Source: Paracoccaceae bacterium (lineage in GTDB: Bacteria > Pseudomonadota > Alphaproteobacteria > Rhodobacterales > Rhodobacteraceae). Taken from it: DNA of 59,060 nucleotides. Under the pieces are notes generated by a model. The model saw nothing but the letters and a program-made list of their open reading frames with translations. It was not told where the DNA came from and made no database searches. Each line of letters begins with the position of its first letter. Position 1 is the stretch's first letter. The stretch covers positions 1 through 59,060 of the forward strand of contig JAGRMG010000130.1 in the NCBI GenBank assembly GCA_020441385.1, written 5' to 3'. A program made the position numbers and the translations under genes. Below, one piece after another: positions 50,839 to 59,060 of this stretch.

Positions 50839-51862
50839 CGCGACACGGGCCGCGGGTGGCGGCTGGCGCGCGCGAATCGCGGCGCTGAAATCGCCCTGGG
50901 CGGCAATTCTCGCGATCCTGCTGGCGGTGGCGCTGCTGGATCCGGGCAGTCTCGCGGCGACGGTGGCGTTTGCCGCCCATGCGCTGGCCGCAACCGCGCC
51001 CTACATCCTGATCGCGGTCCTGCTGCTTGCCTGGCTCAAGGCGGCCGGGGCCGAGGCCATGGTGGCCCGCGCCTTTGCGGGGCGCGAAACCCGGATGATC
51101 GTCATGGCCGCGCTGATCGGCGGGCTGGCGCCGTTCTGTTCGTGCCAGGTGATCCCGTTCATCGCCGGTCTGCTGGCGCTGGGCGCGCCGCTGTCGGCGG
51201 TAATGGCGTTCTGGCTTTCCTCGCCGCTGATCGACCCGCCGACATTGCTGATCACCGCCGGGGCGCTGGGCTGGCCGTTCGCCATCGCCAAGGCGCTGGC
51301 GGCGGTGGGACTGGGCCTGTTCGGCGGTCTCGCGGTGCGCGGTCTCATGCGCGGGGGGGCGTTCGGCGCGCCGTTGCGGCGATATGCGCATACGGGCTGC
51401 GGCTGCGGGCCGAAACTGGACGGCAAGCCGCAGTGGCGGTTTTGGTCCGAGGCGCCGCGCCGCGGCACGTTCCGCGCCGAACTTGCCGGCAACGGCCTGT
51501 TCCTGCTGAAATGGCTGGCGCTGGCCTATGTGCTCGAGGCGCTGCTGGTGCGGTACGTGCCCGCCGACCTGATCGCGTCGTTCGTGGGCGGAAGCGGTGT
51601 TCTTCCCATCGTCACGGCGGCCTTTGTGGGGATGCCGGCCTATCTGAACGGTTACGTGGCGCCGCCGCTTCTGGCCGGGCTGGTCGAACAGGGGATGAGC
51701 CTGGGCGCCGCCATGGCTTTCATCGTCGCCGGATCGGTCAGTTCGATTCCGGCGATGGCGGCGGTATGGTCGCTGGTCAAGCCGCGCGTCTTTGCCGTCT
51801 ATCTCGGGCTGGGCCTGGCCGGCGCCGTGCTGGCGGGGGTGCTGTTTCAGGCGGTGTCCTGA
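50831..51862 (+). CDS. ArsP-like/DUF318 permease
   Basis: 343 residues, about eight to ten membrane helices in two halves. The hallmark GLAPFCSCQVIPFIAGLLAL (C103, C105) and the second-half VGMPAYLNGYVAPPLLAGL match the DUF318/YraQ family that includes the organoarsenical exporter ArsP. A cytoplasmic loop has HTGCGCGP, adding two more cysteines. Coupled to an ArsR protein, it is a good candidate for metal(loid) or thiol-reactive efflux; the substrate is not settled, and sulfide neighbours leave sulfur compounds possible. Confidence 0.85.
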   Translation: MADATRAAGGGWRARIAALKSPWAAILAILLAVALLDPGSLAATVAFAAHALAATAPYILIAVLLLAWLKAAGAEAMVARAFAGRETRMIVMAALIGGLAPFCSCQVIPFIAGLLALGAPLSAVMAFWLSSPLIDPPTLLITAGALGWPFAIAKALAAVGLGLFGGLAVRGLMRGGAFGAPLRRYAHTGCGCGPKLDGKPQWRFWSEAPRRGTFRAELAGNGLFLLKWLALAYVLEALLVRYVPADLIASFVGGSGVLPIVTAAFVGMPAYLNGYVAPPLLAGLVEQGMSLGAAMAFIVAGSVSSIPAMAAVWSLVKPRVFAVYLGLGLAGAVLAGVLFQAVS

Positions 51863-51866
51863 CGCC

Positions 51867-52687
51867 TCAGGGGCGCTTGTGCGCGATCACCGGTCCGCCG
51901 CCCTGTCGGGCGATCCGGGCGATGGCCTGCGCGATCGGTTCGCGGCAGACGGCCATGTGAAAGGCGTTGGCGTGGATCAGTTCGCCGGGGCCGGACACCA
52001 GCGCCACATGGCCCGCCCAGAACAGCAGATCGCCGCGCCGCGCCGGGCTTGCGCCGGGCAGGGCCCTGCCCAGCGCCTCCTGCTGCTGGTCGCTGTCGCC
52101 GGGGCAGGGCAGGCCGCAGGCCAGCAGCGCCGCCTGCACCAGCCCGGAACAGTCGATGCCGGACCGGCTGTTGCCGCCCCAGAGATAGGGCGTGCCGAGG
52201 AACAGTTCGGCCACTGCCACGGGATCGCCCGCAAGCTCCGTCACCGGCGCGACATGCACCATCGGCACGAACCCGTCGCCGGTTTCCAGAAAGCCGCCCG
52301 TTTCCGCCCGGCCCGTCAGGCGCGAGCCCAGGCTCAGCGTCATGCGGTCGCGCGACTTGATGTCGGCGCGGGAATAGACATGCGTCGCGGGCGCCGCGAC
52401 CCGATGCGTCGCCGCTTCGGCCGGCCCGAGAACCTCCGCGAGGACATAGCCGACATAGCCGTCCCTTTCAGCCTGCACGAAACTCCAGCCGTCGCGGTCC
52501 TCATAGACGGTCACGGCCTCGCCCAGCAGCAATTGCCGGTCGCGCGGGCCATGCGGCGCGCGCAGCAGATCCGCAACGGGATGCCGGATCCGGCGCGCGG
52601 TTCCCGTCATCCGCACCGCGCCCTCGGGGCAATGCGCCAGATGCGCCGCCGCCACCCGCGCGTTGGTCGGGGTGGTGCGCGGGTCGT

Positions 52688-52691
<4 letters not shown>
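51867..52691 (-). CDS. NlpC/P60 family cell-wall endopeptidase
   Basis: 274 residues. Two SH3-like segments (about 25-150) precede the NlpC/P60 domain: GTPYLWGGNSRSGIDCSGLV (catalytic Cys), GDLLFWAGHVALVSG (His) and LIHANAFHM (third polar residue). It should cleave D-gamma-glutamyl-diaminopimelate bonds in peptidoglycan peptides. No signal peptide is visible, so a recycling role in the cytoplasm is possible. It overlaps the leucyl aminopeptidase gene by 4 bp; both are minus strand, suggesting joint peptide breakdown. Confidence 0.9.
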
Positions 52692-54070
<1,379 letters not shown>

Positions 54071-54138
54071 GTGGGCAACCTTCTGTCATGACGTGTCGTG
54101 TCGCAGCCTAGCCCGCACACCGCCGCCCGCAAGCCCGT

Positions 54139-54519
54139 TCAGACCGAAAGATCCTGCGAATCCCAGACCGCCGACAACGACCGTTCGCCGGTGCGGATCA
54201 GCCGGAACAGCGTCGCGCCCGCAGCGGCGTCATCGCCCGCGTCGACCGCGGCGCAGACATCGCCGGCAACCCGCGCCAATGCGCTCATGCCGATCTGTTC
54301 GGCGATGGCAATCAGCGAACGGGCGCATTTGCTAAGGCCCGGCCCGTTGCCGTCCCGCCACATCCGTTCGCAAATGGAAAGGCGCGCGGCCAGTTCCTCG
54401 ATCGCGCGGCAGACCACATCCTCGGCACCGTCTTCGCCCAACTGGCGGTAAAGCGCGCCAAGCCGGTCCCGATCCAACCGCACGGTTTCGGTTTGTTCAA
54501 GCGTCACTATCAAGGTCAC
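54139..54519 (-). CDS. Hypothetical helical protein
   Basis: 126 residues if it starts at GTG 54519, which has a run of eight G's just upstream (GGGGGGGG). The frame extends to 54627, but that part is arginine-rich and unlike a protein start. The sequence is helical: RLGALYRQLGEDGAEDVVCR, AIEELAARLSICERMW, then SLIAIAEQIGMSALARVAGD. I recall similar short proteins in Rhodobacteraceae but know no function. Divergent from carbonic anhydrase. Confidence 0.6.
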   Translation of the reverse strand: MTLIVTLEQTETVRLDRDRLGALYRQLGEDGAEDVVCRAIEELAARLSICERMWRDGNGPGLSKCARSLIAIAEQIGMSALARVAGDVCAAVDAGDDAAAGATLFRLIRTGERSLSAVWDSQDLSV

Positions 54520-54675
54520 AATTCCCCCCCGACATCCTGTGCCCCCACGGCGCGCGTGATCCTGCGGCGCAACGGGTTTGCAAATGGTTGCGCCCGCGGC
54601 TTCGGAATCTCTCGAATTTTGTCGCAATACCGATTATTCGGGGTCGCAGACCCATCACAGCAGCGGATGAAGACA

Positions 54676-55326
54676 ATGAAACTTGCCAAACCCCTGCCCG
54701 GATACCTCGTGCAGCGCTACCACGGCTGGAAGGCCACCGCCTATGCCGAGAACCGCGGCTGGTACCGCCGCCTCGCCGAAGAGGGGCAGCGGCCCCGGGC
54801 GATGGTGATCTCGTGTTGCGACAGCCGGGTGCATGTCACGTCCATCTTCGGCGCCGATCAGGGCGAATTCTTCATCCACCGCAACATCGCCAACCTGGTG
54901 CCGCCCTATGAACCGGACGGCGACCATCACGGCACCAGCGCCGCGGTGGAATACGCGGTGTCGGTTCTCAAGGTGGTGCATCTGATCGTGCTGGGTCATT
55001 CGAGATGCGGCGGCGTGCAGGGCTGCATCGACATGTGCAAGGGCAAGGCGCCCGAACTCGAGGCCAAGGACAGTTTCGTCGGCCGCTGGATGGATATCCT
55101 GCGCCCGAAATACGACCTGGTGGCCGAAATCGAGGATGCGGCCCGCCAGACCCGGGAACTGGAACAGCACTCGGTGGTGACGTCGCTGGAAAACCTCATG
55201 ACCTTTCCGTTCATCGAAACCGCGGTGCGCGAGGGCACGCTCGGCCTGCACGGATTGTGGACCGATATCGGCGAAGGCGGGCTAGAGAACTACGACGCGG
55301 CCGAGGGCCGGTTCGTGCCGGTCTGA
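54676..55326 (+). CDS. Beta-class carbonic anhydrase
   Basis: 216 residues from ATG 54676 (ATG 54667 is also in frame). Zinc ligands follow the beta-class pattern: C47 with the D49/R51 dyad in SCCDSRV, then H108 and C111 in GHSRCGG. The protein has no signal peptide, so it interconverts CO2 and bicarbonate in the cytoplasm. Bicarbonate/CO2 supply would serve carboxylases such as Ccr. The frame is open to 54493, antisense to the hypothetical gene. Confidence 0.93.
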   Translation: MKLAKPLPGYLVQRYHGWKATAYAENRGWYRRLAEEGQRPRAMVISCCDSRVHVTSIFGADQGEFFIHRNIANLVPPYEPDGDHHGTSAAVEYAVSVLKVVHLIVLGHSRCGGVQGCIDMCKGKAPELEAKDSFVGRWMDILRPKYDLVAEIEDAARQTRELEQHSVVTSLENLMTFPFIETAVREGTLGLHGLWTDIGEGGLENYDAAEGRFVPV

Positions 55327-55333
55327 CACGAAA

Positions 55334-55365
55334 GCCCGCCCCGTCTGCACCAGAGCAGGGCGGGC
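55334..55365 (+). terminator. Hairpin 3' of carbonic anhydrase
   Basis: GCCCGCCC (55334-55341) pairs with GGGCGGGC (55358-55365) over a 16-nt loop, 7 bp after the stop and before GGCGTTTCGCC. Confidence 0.6.
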
Positions 55366-55416
55366 GGCGTTTCGCCTTGGCCGCAGCTGCGGGCGGTGGC
55401 GCCAAAGGCGCGGCGG

Positions 55417-55435
55417 GCACCGGGTTTGCCGGTGC
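55417..55435 (-). terminator. Hairpin 3' of the Calx-beta RTX gene
   Basis: GCACCGG (55417-55423) and CCGGTGC (55429-55435) with a 5-nt loop, and outer arms GCGGC/GCCGC. It lies 16 bp past the RTX gene stop, reading on the minus strand. Confidence 0.55.
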
Positions 55436-55451
55436 TGCCGCACCTTCTGCT

Positions 55452-58400
55452 TCAGGCCAGCAGGTCGAAGGTATCGGCCCCGATCTGGAGATTGATCGAC
55501 GCCTCTCCTCCGCCATCGACCAGCGCCCAGAGGATCTGCCCCGTGGGCCTATAGATCACGAAGGCTTCCTGCACGTCGTCGTCGCCCGAACGCTCGCCAG
55601 TGGTCTTGTTGGCGGTGTGGGTGAAGTTGACCTGGAACTGATCGGCATTGCCCGACCCGCCAAAGACCAGAACGTCGCCCTCGGCGGCGCTGTAGTCCTG
55701 CACCCAGTCCGATCCATGCCCCTCGACCCCGACATGGAAGAACTTGTCCGCCCCGTCGCCGCCATTGATCAGGTCGTGCCCGAACCCGCCGTTGACGAAA
55801 TCGTTGCCCGCGTTCCCGAAGACGATATCCCCGAAGGCCGAGCCGGTGATCACGTCGTCGCCGTCCTGGCCTTGCAGATCGTCGGCGCCAAAGCCCCCCG
55901 CAATCGTATCGTTACCACCCTGGCCGAACACCTGATCGTTGCCATAACCGGCATCGATGCTGTCATTGCCTTCGCCGCCATAGATCACGTCGCGGCGGTC
56001 GGCCGTTGTCGTGCCGCCGGTGATCACGTCGTCGCCGTCGCCGCCATTGAGCGTGTCGTTGCCGTCGTCGCCGTCGATCGTGTCATCGCCGGCCTCGCCG
56101 ATCAACCGGTCGTTGCCGGCCAGACCCTTGATCGAATCGCCGAACTCGGCTCCGACCAGCTTGTCATCGCCCGGGGTTCCAATCAGGGTCAGGCCGCGGC
56201 CGCTGTCATCGGGGGCCACATCCGCCGTCGCGGCGCTGACCACCGCCTCGTCGGTTCCGGCCCCGTCGGTGTAAGTCAGCCGGACCGAAACGCGCGCGCC
56301 CACATCCTCGGGTTTCAGGCTATAGCTTTCGCCGGCGGCACCGGCGATTTCAACGCCATCACGTAGCCATTGATAGGAAAACGCGCCCAACCCGTCCGGA
56401 TCCGACAGTTTGTCGGCATTCGCGGTCAGGGTTTCGCCCTCGCGCGCGGTTCCGCCGATGGTGACCTCGCCCAGCGGCGGGCGGTTCACATGCGGCGGCG
56501 CGGTGTTGCGGATATGGACGGTCTGATCAAGGATCGCCCCGGCATAGACCGCCCCCGCCACGGGCGTGTAATTCAGCAAGAACGTCTCGCGGCCTTCGTC
56601 GATCGTGTCGGCATCGATCCGGACACGCACCGCACCGTTCACCTGGCCGGGCGCGAAGGACACCCGGTCGTCGAGCAGTTCGAAATCTGCGCCTGCGGTT
56701 GCGGTGCCGCCATTGACCACAACCTCAAAGCTCAGTTCCTCGGGCCGCGCGCGCGACAGGAACACCGGGATTTCGACCTCGTAGGTGCCGGTTTCGGGTT
56801 CCGACAGCGTGGTCGGCGCGCCTGCCAGCGCGGTGTTCAGCCCGACCCCATCATCGTCCTTGATGAATCCCACCGCGCTTAGACTGTCCTGGCCGCCGGC
56901 GAGGGTCGCACCGGCCGCATCCCGCAGGGTCAGAAACACCGATTCGTCCCGCTCGTCGGTGTTGTCGGAATCGGGCCGAACGAAGATATTGGCCGAAGTC
57001 TGGCCGGCCTCGAAAGTCACCGTACCGTTGTTGCGCGAACTTGCCGAACCGTAAAACAGATCGTCGTCCGAAGCGCTGCCCAGGGTCGTCTGGTAGGCGA
57101 CCGTGACCGGCTCGGTCGAGGGCTCGGAAAGGGTGACGACGAATCGCAGGTAGTCGCTCGATCTTTCGCCGGTCGTCGTCCCTTGCCGGAGCGAGATCAC
57201 CGGCCCTGTGCTGTTGTCGTCATCCAGGATCGTGGCCAGGCCCGAAACGCCCTCCTGTCCGATCGATACGGTATCGGGCGTGGTGATGTTGAGCGCGAAG
57301 GTCTCGGTGTTCTCGGCCAGCGTATCGCCGGAAATCGCGACCGTGACGGTGGCTCGGTCCTGACCCGGCACGAAAGTCAGCGTACCGGTGGCGGCGGTGT
57401 AATCGGACCCGGCGGTCGCGGTGACGTCGGCGGTGGCGTAGGTGACGCTGAACGCGCTGGTCGCGGGGCGCGACAGGGTCACCTCGAACACCGCCAACTG
57501 TTCGCCGTCATCGCCTTCGATCAGGGTCGGGTCGGATACGAACAGGCCGAGATTCGGGCCGATGCCGTCATCGTCAAGAATGATCCCGCGCGTCGAAAGC
57601 GTGTTGCCGCCACTGGAAAATACCGCGTTCTCGGAGAGGTTGTACAATTCGACCGTAAAGGCCTCGTCGCGTTCATCGTCACGATCGCTCGACAACAGGA
57701 TATAGATCCGGCTCGAGGTCTGCCCCGGGGCGAAGGTGATGGTCCCATTGGAATACCGGTTCGACGAGGTCGAGCCGTAGTAGAGATCGTCGTTTCCGGC
57801 CGACTGATCGAGCAGGGAGCGATAGGATACGGAAACCGCATCGAGCGGCGGTTCCGACAGGGTCACAGTGAACCGAAGATAGCTGCTCGACCCTTCCATC
57901 ATCGATTCGCTTTCGATCGACACGACCGGGCTGCTGCCTTGATCGTCGTCTAGGATGAACGCGTCGCCCACGGCGCCGGTGGTGTCGATCTGTGGCGAGT
58001 CCGGGGGTTCGACCACCAGCGCAAAGCGTTCGCTGACTTCGGCCACCGTGTCGCCCAGCAGCGGCACCACCACCCGCGCCACGCTTTGCCCGGGCCTGAA
58101 ATCGACCGTGCCGCTGGTGGCGGTATAGTCCTGCCCGGCGGTCGCGCTCAGATCCTGCGTGTGGTAGGACAATGTGAAGGCGTCTTCGGCGGGACGCGAA
58201 AGCTGGATATCGAAGGCCACTTCGCCGCCGCTGTCGCCTTCCACGATGACCGGATCGGATACGAACACCGCCAGGTTCGACCCGGCGCCGTCATCGTCGC
58301 GGATGATGCCAAAGCTGCGAAGTACGGGAAGATTGCCCGGAAAATTCGCGTTGGACGACGGGTTGATCAATTCCAGGGTGATCGCCTCGTCGACTTCGTC

Positions 58401-58649
58401 GTCGCGGTCGCCATCGGTCAGAATCGAGATTTCCTTGCTGGTCTCGCCGGGCGCAAAAATCAGGGTGCCGTTGTTTCTGCCACTCGCGCTTCCGTAGTAA
58501 AGATCGATGTCCGACGCGGTGCCGTTCAGAAGAATGCGATAGCCAAGCGACACCACATCGACGGCGGCCTCCGACAATGTGACGGTAAAGCGCAGATAAT
58601 TGCTCGAACTCTCGTCAACGGCAGCGCTGGAAACGGTGATTTCAACCAT
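55452..58649 (-). CDS. Calx-beta / RTX secreted calcium-binding protein
   Basis: 1065 residues, no Sec signal, GGGGGAC before the ATG. Six Calx-beta domains alternate in two types, giving three super-repeats of about 240 residues: A (1-120, 241-360, 482-600; marked by SSxYLRFTVTLSE and DDLYYGSxS) and B (123-236, 365-478, 604-715; marked by FVSDPxLIEGD and SRPA). An Ig-like segment (about 722-810) and RTX nonapeptides (about 820-970) follow. The last 95 residues match the M10 protease C-terminus. Predicted type I secreted, calcium-stabilised adhesin or matrix protein; no enzyme domain found. Confidence 0.88.
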   Translation of the reverse strand: MVEITVSSAAVDESSSNYLRFTVTLSEAAVDVVSLGYRILLNGTASDIDLYYGSASGRNNGTLIFAPGETSKEISILTDGDRDDEVDEAITLELINPSSNANFPGNLPVLRSFGIIRDDDGAGSNLAVFVSDPVIVEGDSGGEVAFDIQLSRPAEDAFTLSYHTQDLSATAGQDYTATSGTVDFRPGQSVARVVVPLLGDTVAEVSERFALVVEPPDSPQIDTTGAVGDAFILDDDQGSSPVVSIESESMMEGSSSYLRFTVTLSEPPLDAVSVSYRSLLDQSAGNDDLYYGSTSSNRYSNGTITFAPGQTSSRIYILLSSDRDDERDEAFTVELYNLSENAVFSSGGNTLSTRGIILDDDGIGPNLGLFVSDPTLIEGDDGEQLAVFEVTLSRPATSAFSVTYATADVTATAGSDYTAATGTLTFVPGQDRATVTVAISGDTLAENTETFALNITTPDTVSIGQEGVSGLATILDDDNSTGPVISLRQGTTTGERSSDYLRFVVTLSEPSTEPVTVAYQTTLGSASDDDLFYGSASSRNNGTVTFEAGQTSANIFVRPDSDNTDERDESVFLTLRDAAGATLAGGQDSLSAVGFIKDDDGVGLNTALAGAPTTLSEPETGTYEVEIPVFLSRARPEELSFEVVVNGGTATAGADFELLDDRVSFAPGQVNGAVRVRIDADTIDEGRETFLLNYTPVAGAVYAGAILDQTVHIRNTAPPHVNRPPLGEVTIGGTAREGETLTANADKLSDPDGLGAFSYQWLRDGVEIAGAAGESYSLKPEDVGARVSVRLTYTDGAGTDEAVVSAATADVAPDDSGRGLTLIGTPGDDKLVGAEFGDSIKGLAGNDRLIGEAGDDTIDGDDGNDTLNGGDGDDVITGGTTTADRRDVIYGGEGNDSIDAGYGNDQVFGQGGNDTIAGGFGADDLQGQDGDDVITGSAFGDIVFGNAGNDFVNGGFGHDLINGGDGADKFFHVGVEGHGSDWVQDYSAAEGDVLVFGGSGNADQFQVNFTHTANKTTGERSGDDDVQEAFVIYRPTGQILWALVDGGGEASINLQIGADTFDLLA

Positions 58650-58833
58650 GGACTGTCCCCCAAGATTGTTTTCGTTCTCATATCCCGGTACCGATGGTCA
58701 AAGGATCGACCCGTTCCGGTCAACTCCGCGATAGCCTCCGACCGATAGCTGGGCGTCAACCCGTTACCATCGGCAATCCGGCCGAATAGGGATCGTTGTC
58801 GCTCTGGACCCGAACGGGCGGAATTGGGCGCCG

Positions 58834-59060
58834 TCAGACCACCAGATCGAAAATGTCGCCGCCGATCTGGAGGTTGATGCTGGCCTCGCCGCCGCCATCG
58901 ACCAGCGCCCAGAGGATCTGCCCCGTGGGCCTATAGATCACGAAGGCTTCCTGAACGTCGTCATCGCCGGAACGCTCGCCCGTCTCCTTGTTGGCGGTGT
59001 GGGTGAAATTGACCTGGAACTGATCGGCCCGGGCGGTGCCGCCGAACACCAGAACGTCGC
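58834..59060 (-). CDS. RTX protein, C-terminal part only (5' end beyond window)
   Basis: 75 codons up to the stop at 58834 are visible; the frame stays open to the window edge (GDVLVFGG, then ADQFQVNFTHTAN). The visible part is the same C-terminal module as in the genes at 3828 and 55452, ending FDLVV. It lies 184 bp upstream of the Calx-beta gene on the same strand, so the two RTX genes are in tandem. The N-terminal domains, and so the function, lie outside the window. Confidence 0.8.
   Translation of the reverse strand, partial: DVLVFGGTARADQFQVNFTHTANKETGERSGDDDVQEAFVIYRPTGQILWALVDGGGEASINLQIGGDIFDLVV

Noticed and set aside
55500-58748. Several long plus-strand ORFs opposite the Calx-beta gene
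   Set aside because: All are antisense shadows with poor composition; the minus-strand frame has domain repeats and a continuous 1065 codons.

Overview
The window is a piece of a high-GC chromosome from an alphaproteobacterium, most likely a Rhodobacterales (Roseobacter-type) organism. This rests on gene content: crotonyl-CoA carboxylase/reductase with ethylmalonyl-CoA mutase, an HvrA-type H-NS protein, tandem TauE/SafE exporters followed by a TIGR02186 protein, a LuxR/LuxI pair preceded by a small ORF, TTAA-N7-TTAA (CtrA-type) and TTTAGAA-N3-TTC (Irr-type) sites. Genes are dense, mostly single or in short operons, on both strands. I see no insertion sequence, prophage, CRISPR array, rRNA or tRNA.

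Layout. 1-7.2 kb: a partial COG4671 glycosyltransferase, a large MscS-family channel, an M10 (serralysin-type) RTX metalloprotease and murJ. 7.2-11.6 kb: a rhomboid-fold protein lacking both catalytic residues, trpS, an exported alpha/beta hydrolase, a class IV aminotransferase and a universal stress protein. 11.7-13.3 kb: NifU-type scaffold, tsaB and rimI, overlapping, behind an Irr-type site. 13.5-18.4 kb: a complete BMP-type (nucleoside) ABC importer. 18.5-21.2 kb: two tandem TSUP exporters plus a TIGR02186 protein. 21.2-25.3 kb: an SDR, an SF1 helicase and a quorum-sensing cluster (small ORF, luxR, luxI) with CtrA-like sites before the cluster and before luxI.

25.4-30.4 kb holds the ethylmalonyl-CoA pathway genes ccr and ecm, divergent around a PlsB-like acyltransferase. 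30.4-35.6 kb: H-NS, deoD, a DUF1989 protein, a PLP-dependent ornithine/diamino-acid decarboxylase with a long leader, a small zinc-ribbon membrane protein and an exported MORN-repeat protein. 35.9-41.4 kb: nadE, wrbA-like, a small zincin, gltX and a gamma-glutamylcyclotransferase. 41.5-47.8 kb: an NsrR-like Rrf2 regulator behind an FNR/DNR-type box, a YbbAP-type ABC transporter divergent from an SGNH esterase, an L,D-transpeptidase, cspA and trxC. 47.8-51.9 kb: a coiled-coil methyltransferase, a sulfide:quinone oxidoreductase behind an ATTC-N8-GAAT (SqrR/BigR) box, and an ArsR regulator with an ArsP-like permease behind a perfect palindromic operator. 51.9-55.3 kb: cell-wall hydrolase, leucyl aminopeptidase, a hypothetical gene and beta-carbonic anhydrase. 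55.4 kb to the end: a 1065-residue Calx-beta/RTX protein and the 3' end of another RTX gene.

The most distinctive features are a near-identical C-terminal export cassette shared by three RTX proteins at opposite ends of the window, the tight association of redox/iron/sulfur/QS regulatory sites with their expected targets, a rhomboid pseudoprotease, and a 23-nt element found three times just 3' of genes. All function calls come from reading motifs by eye; no database search was run.
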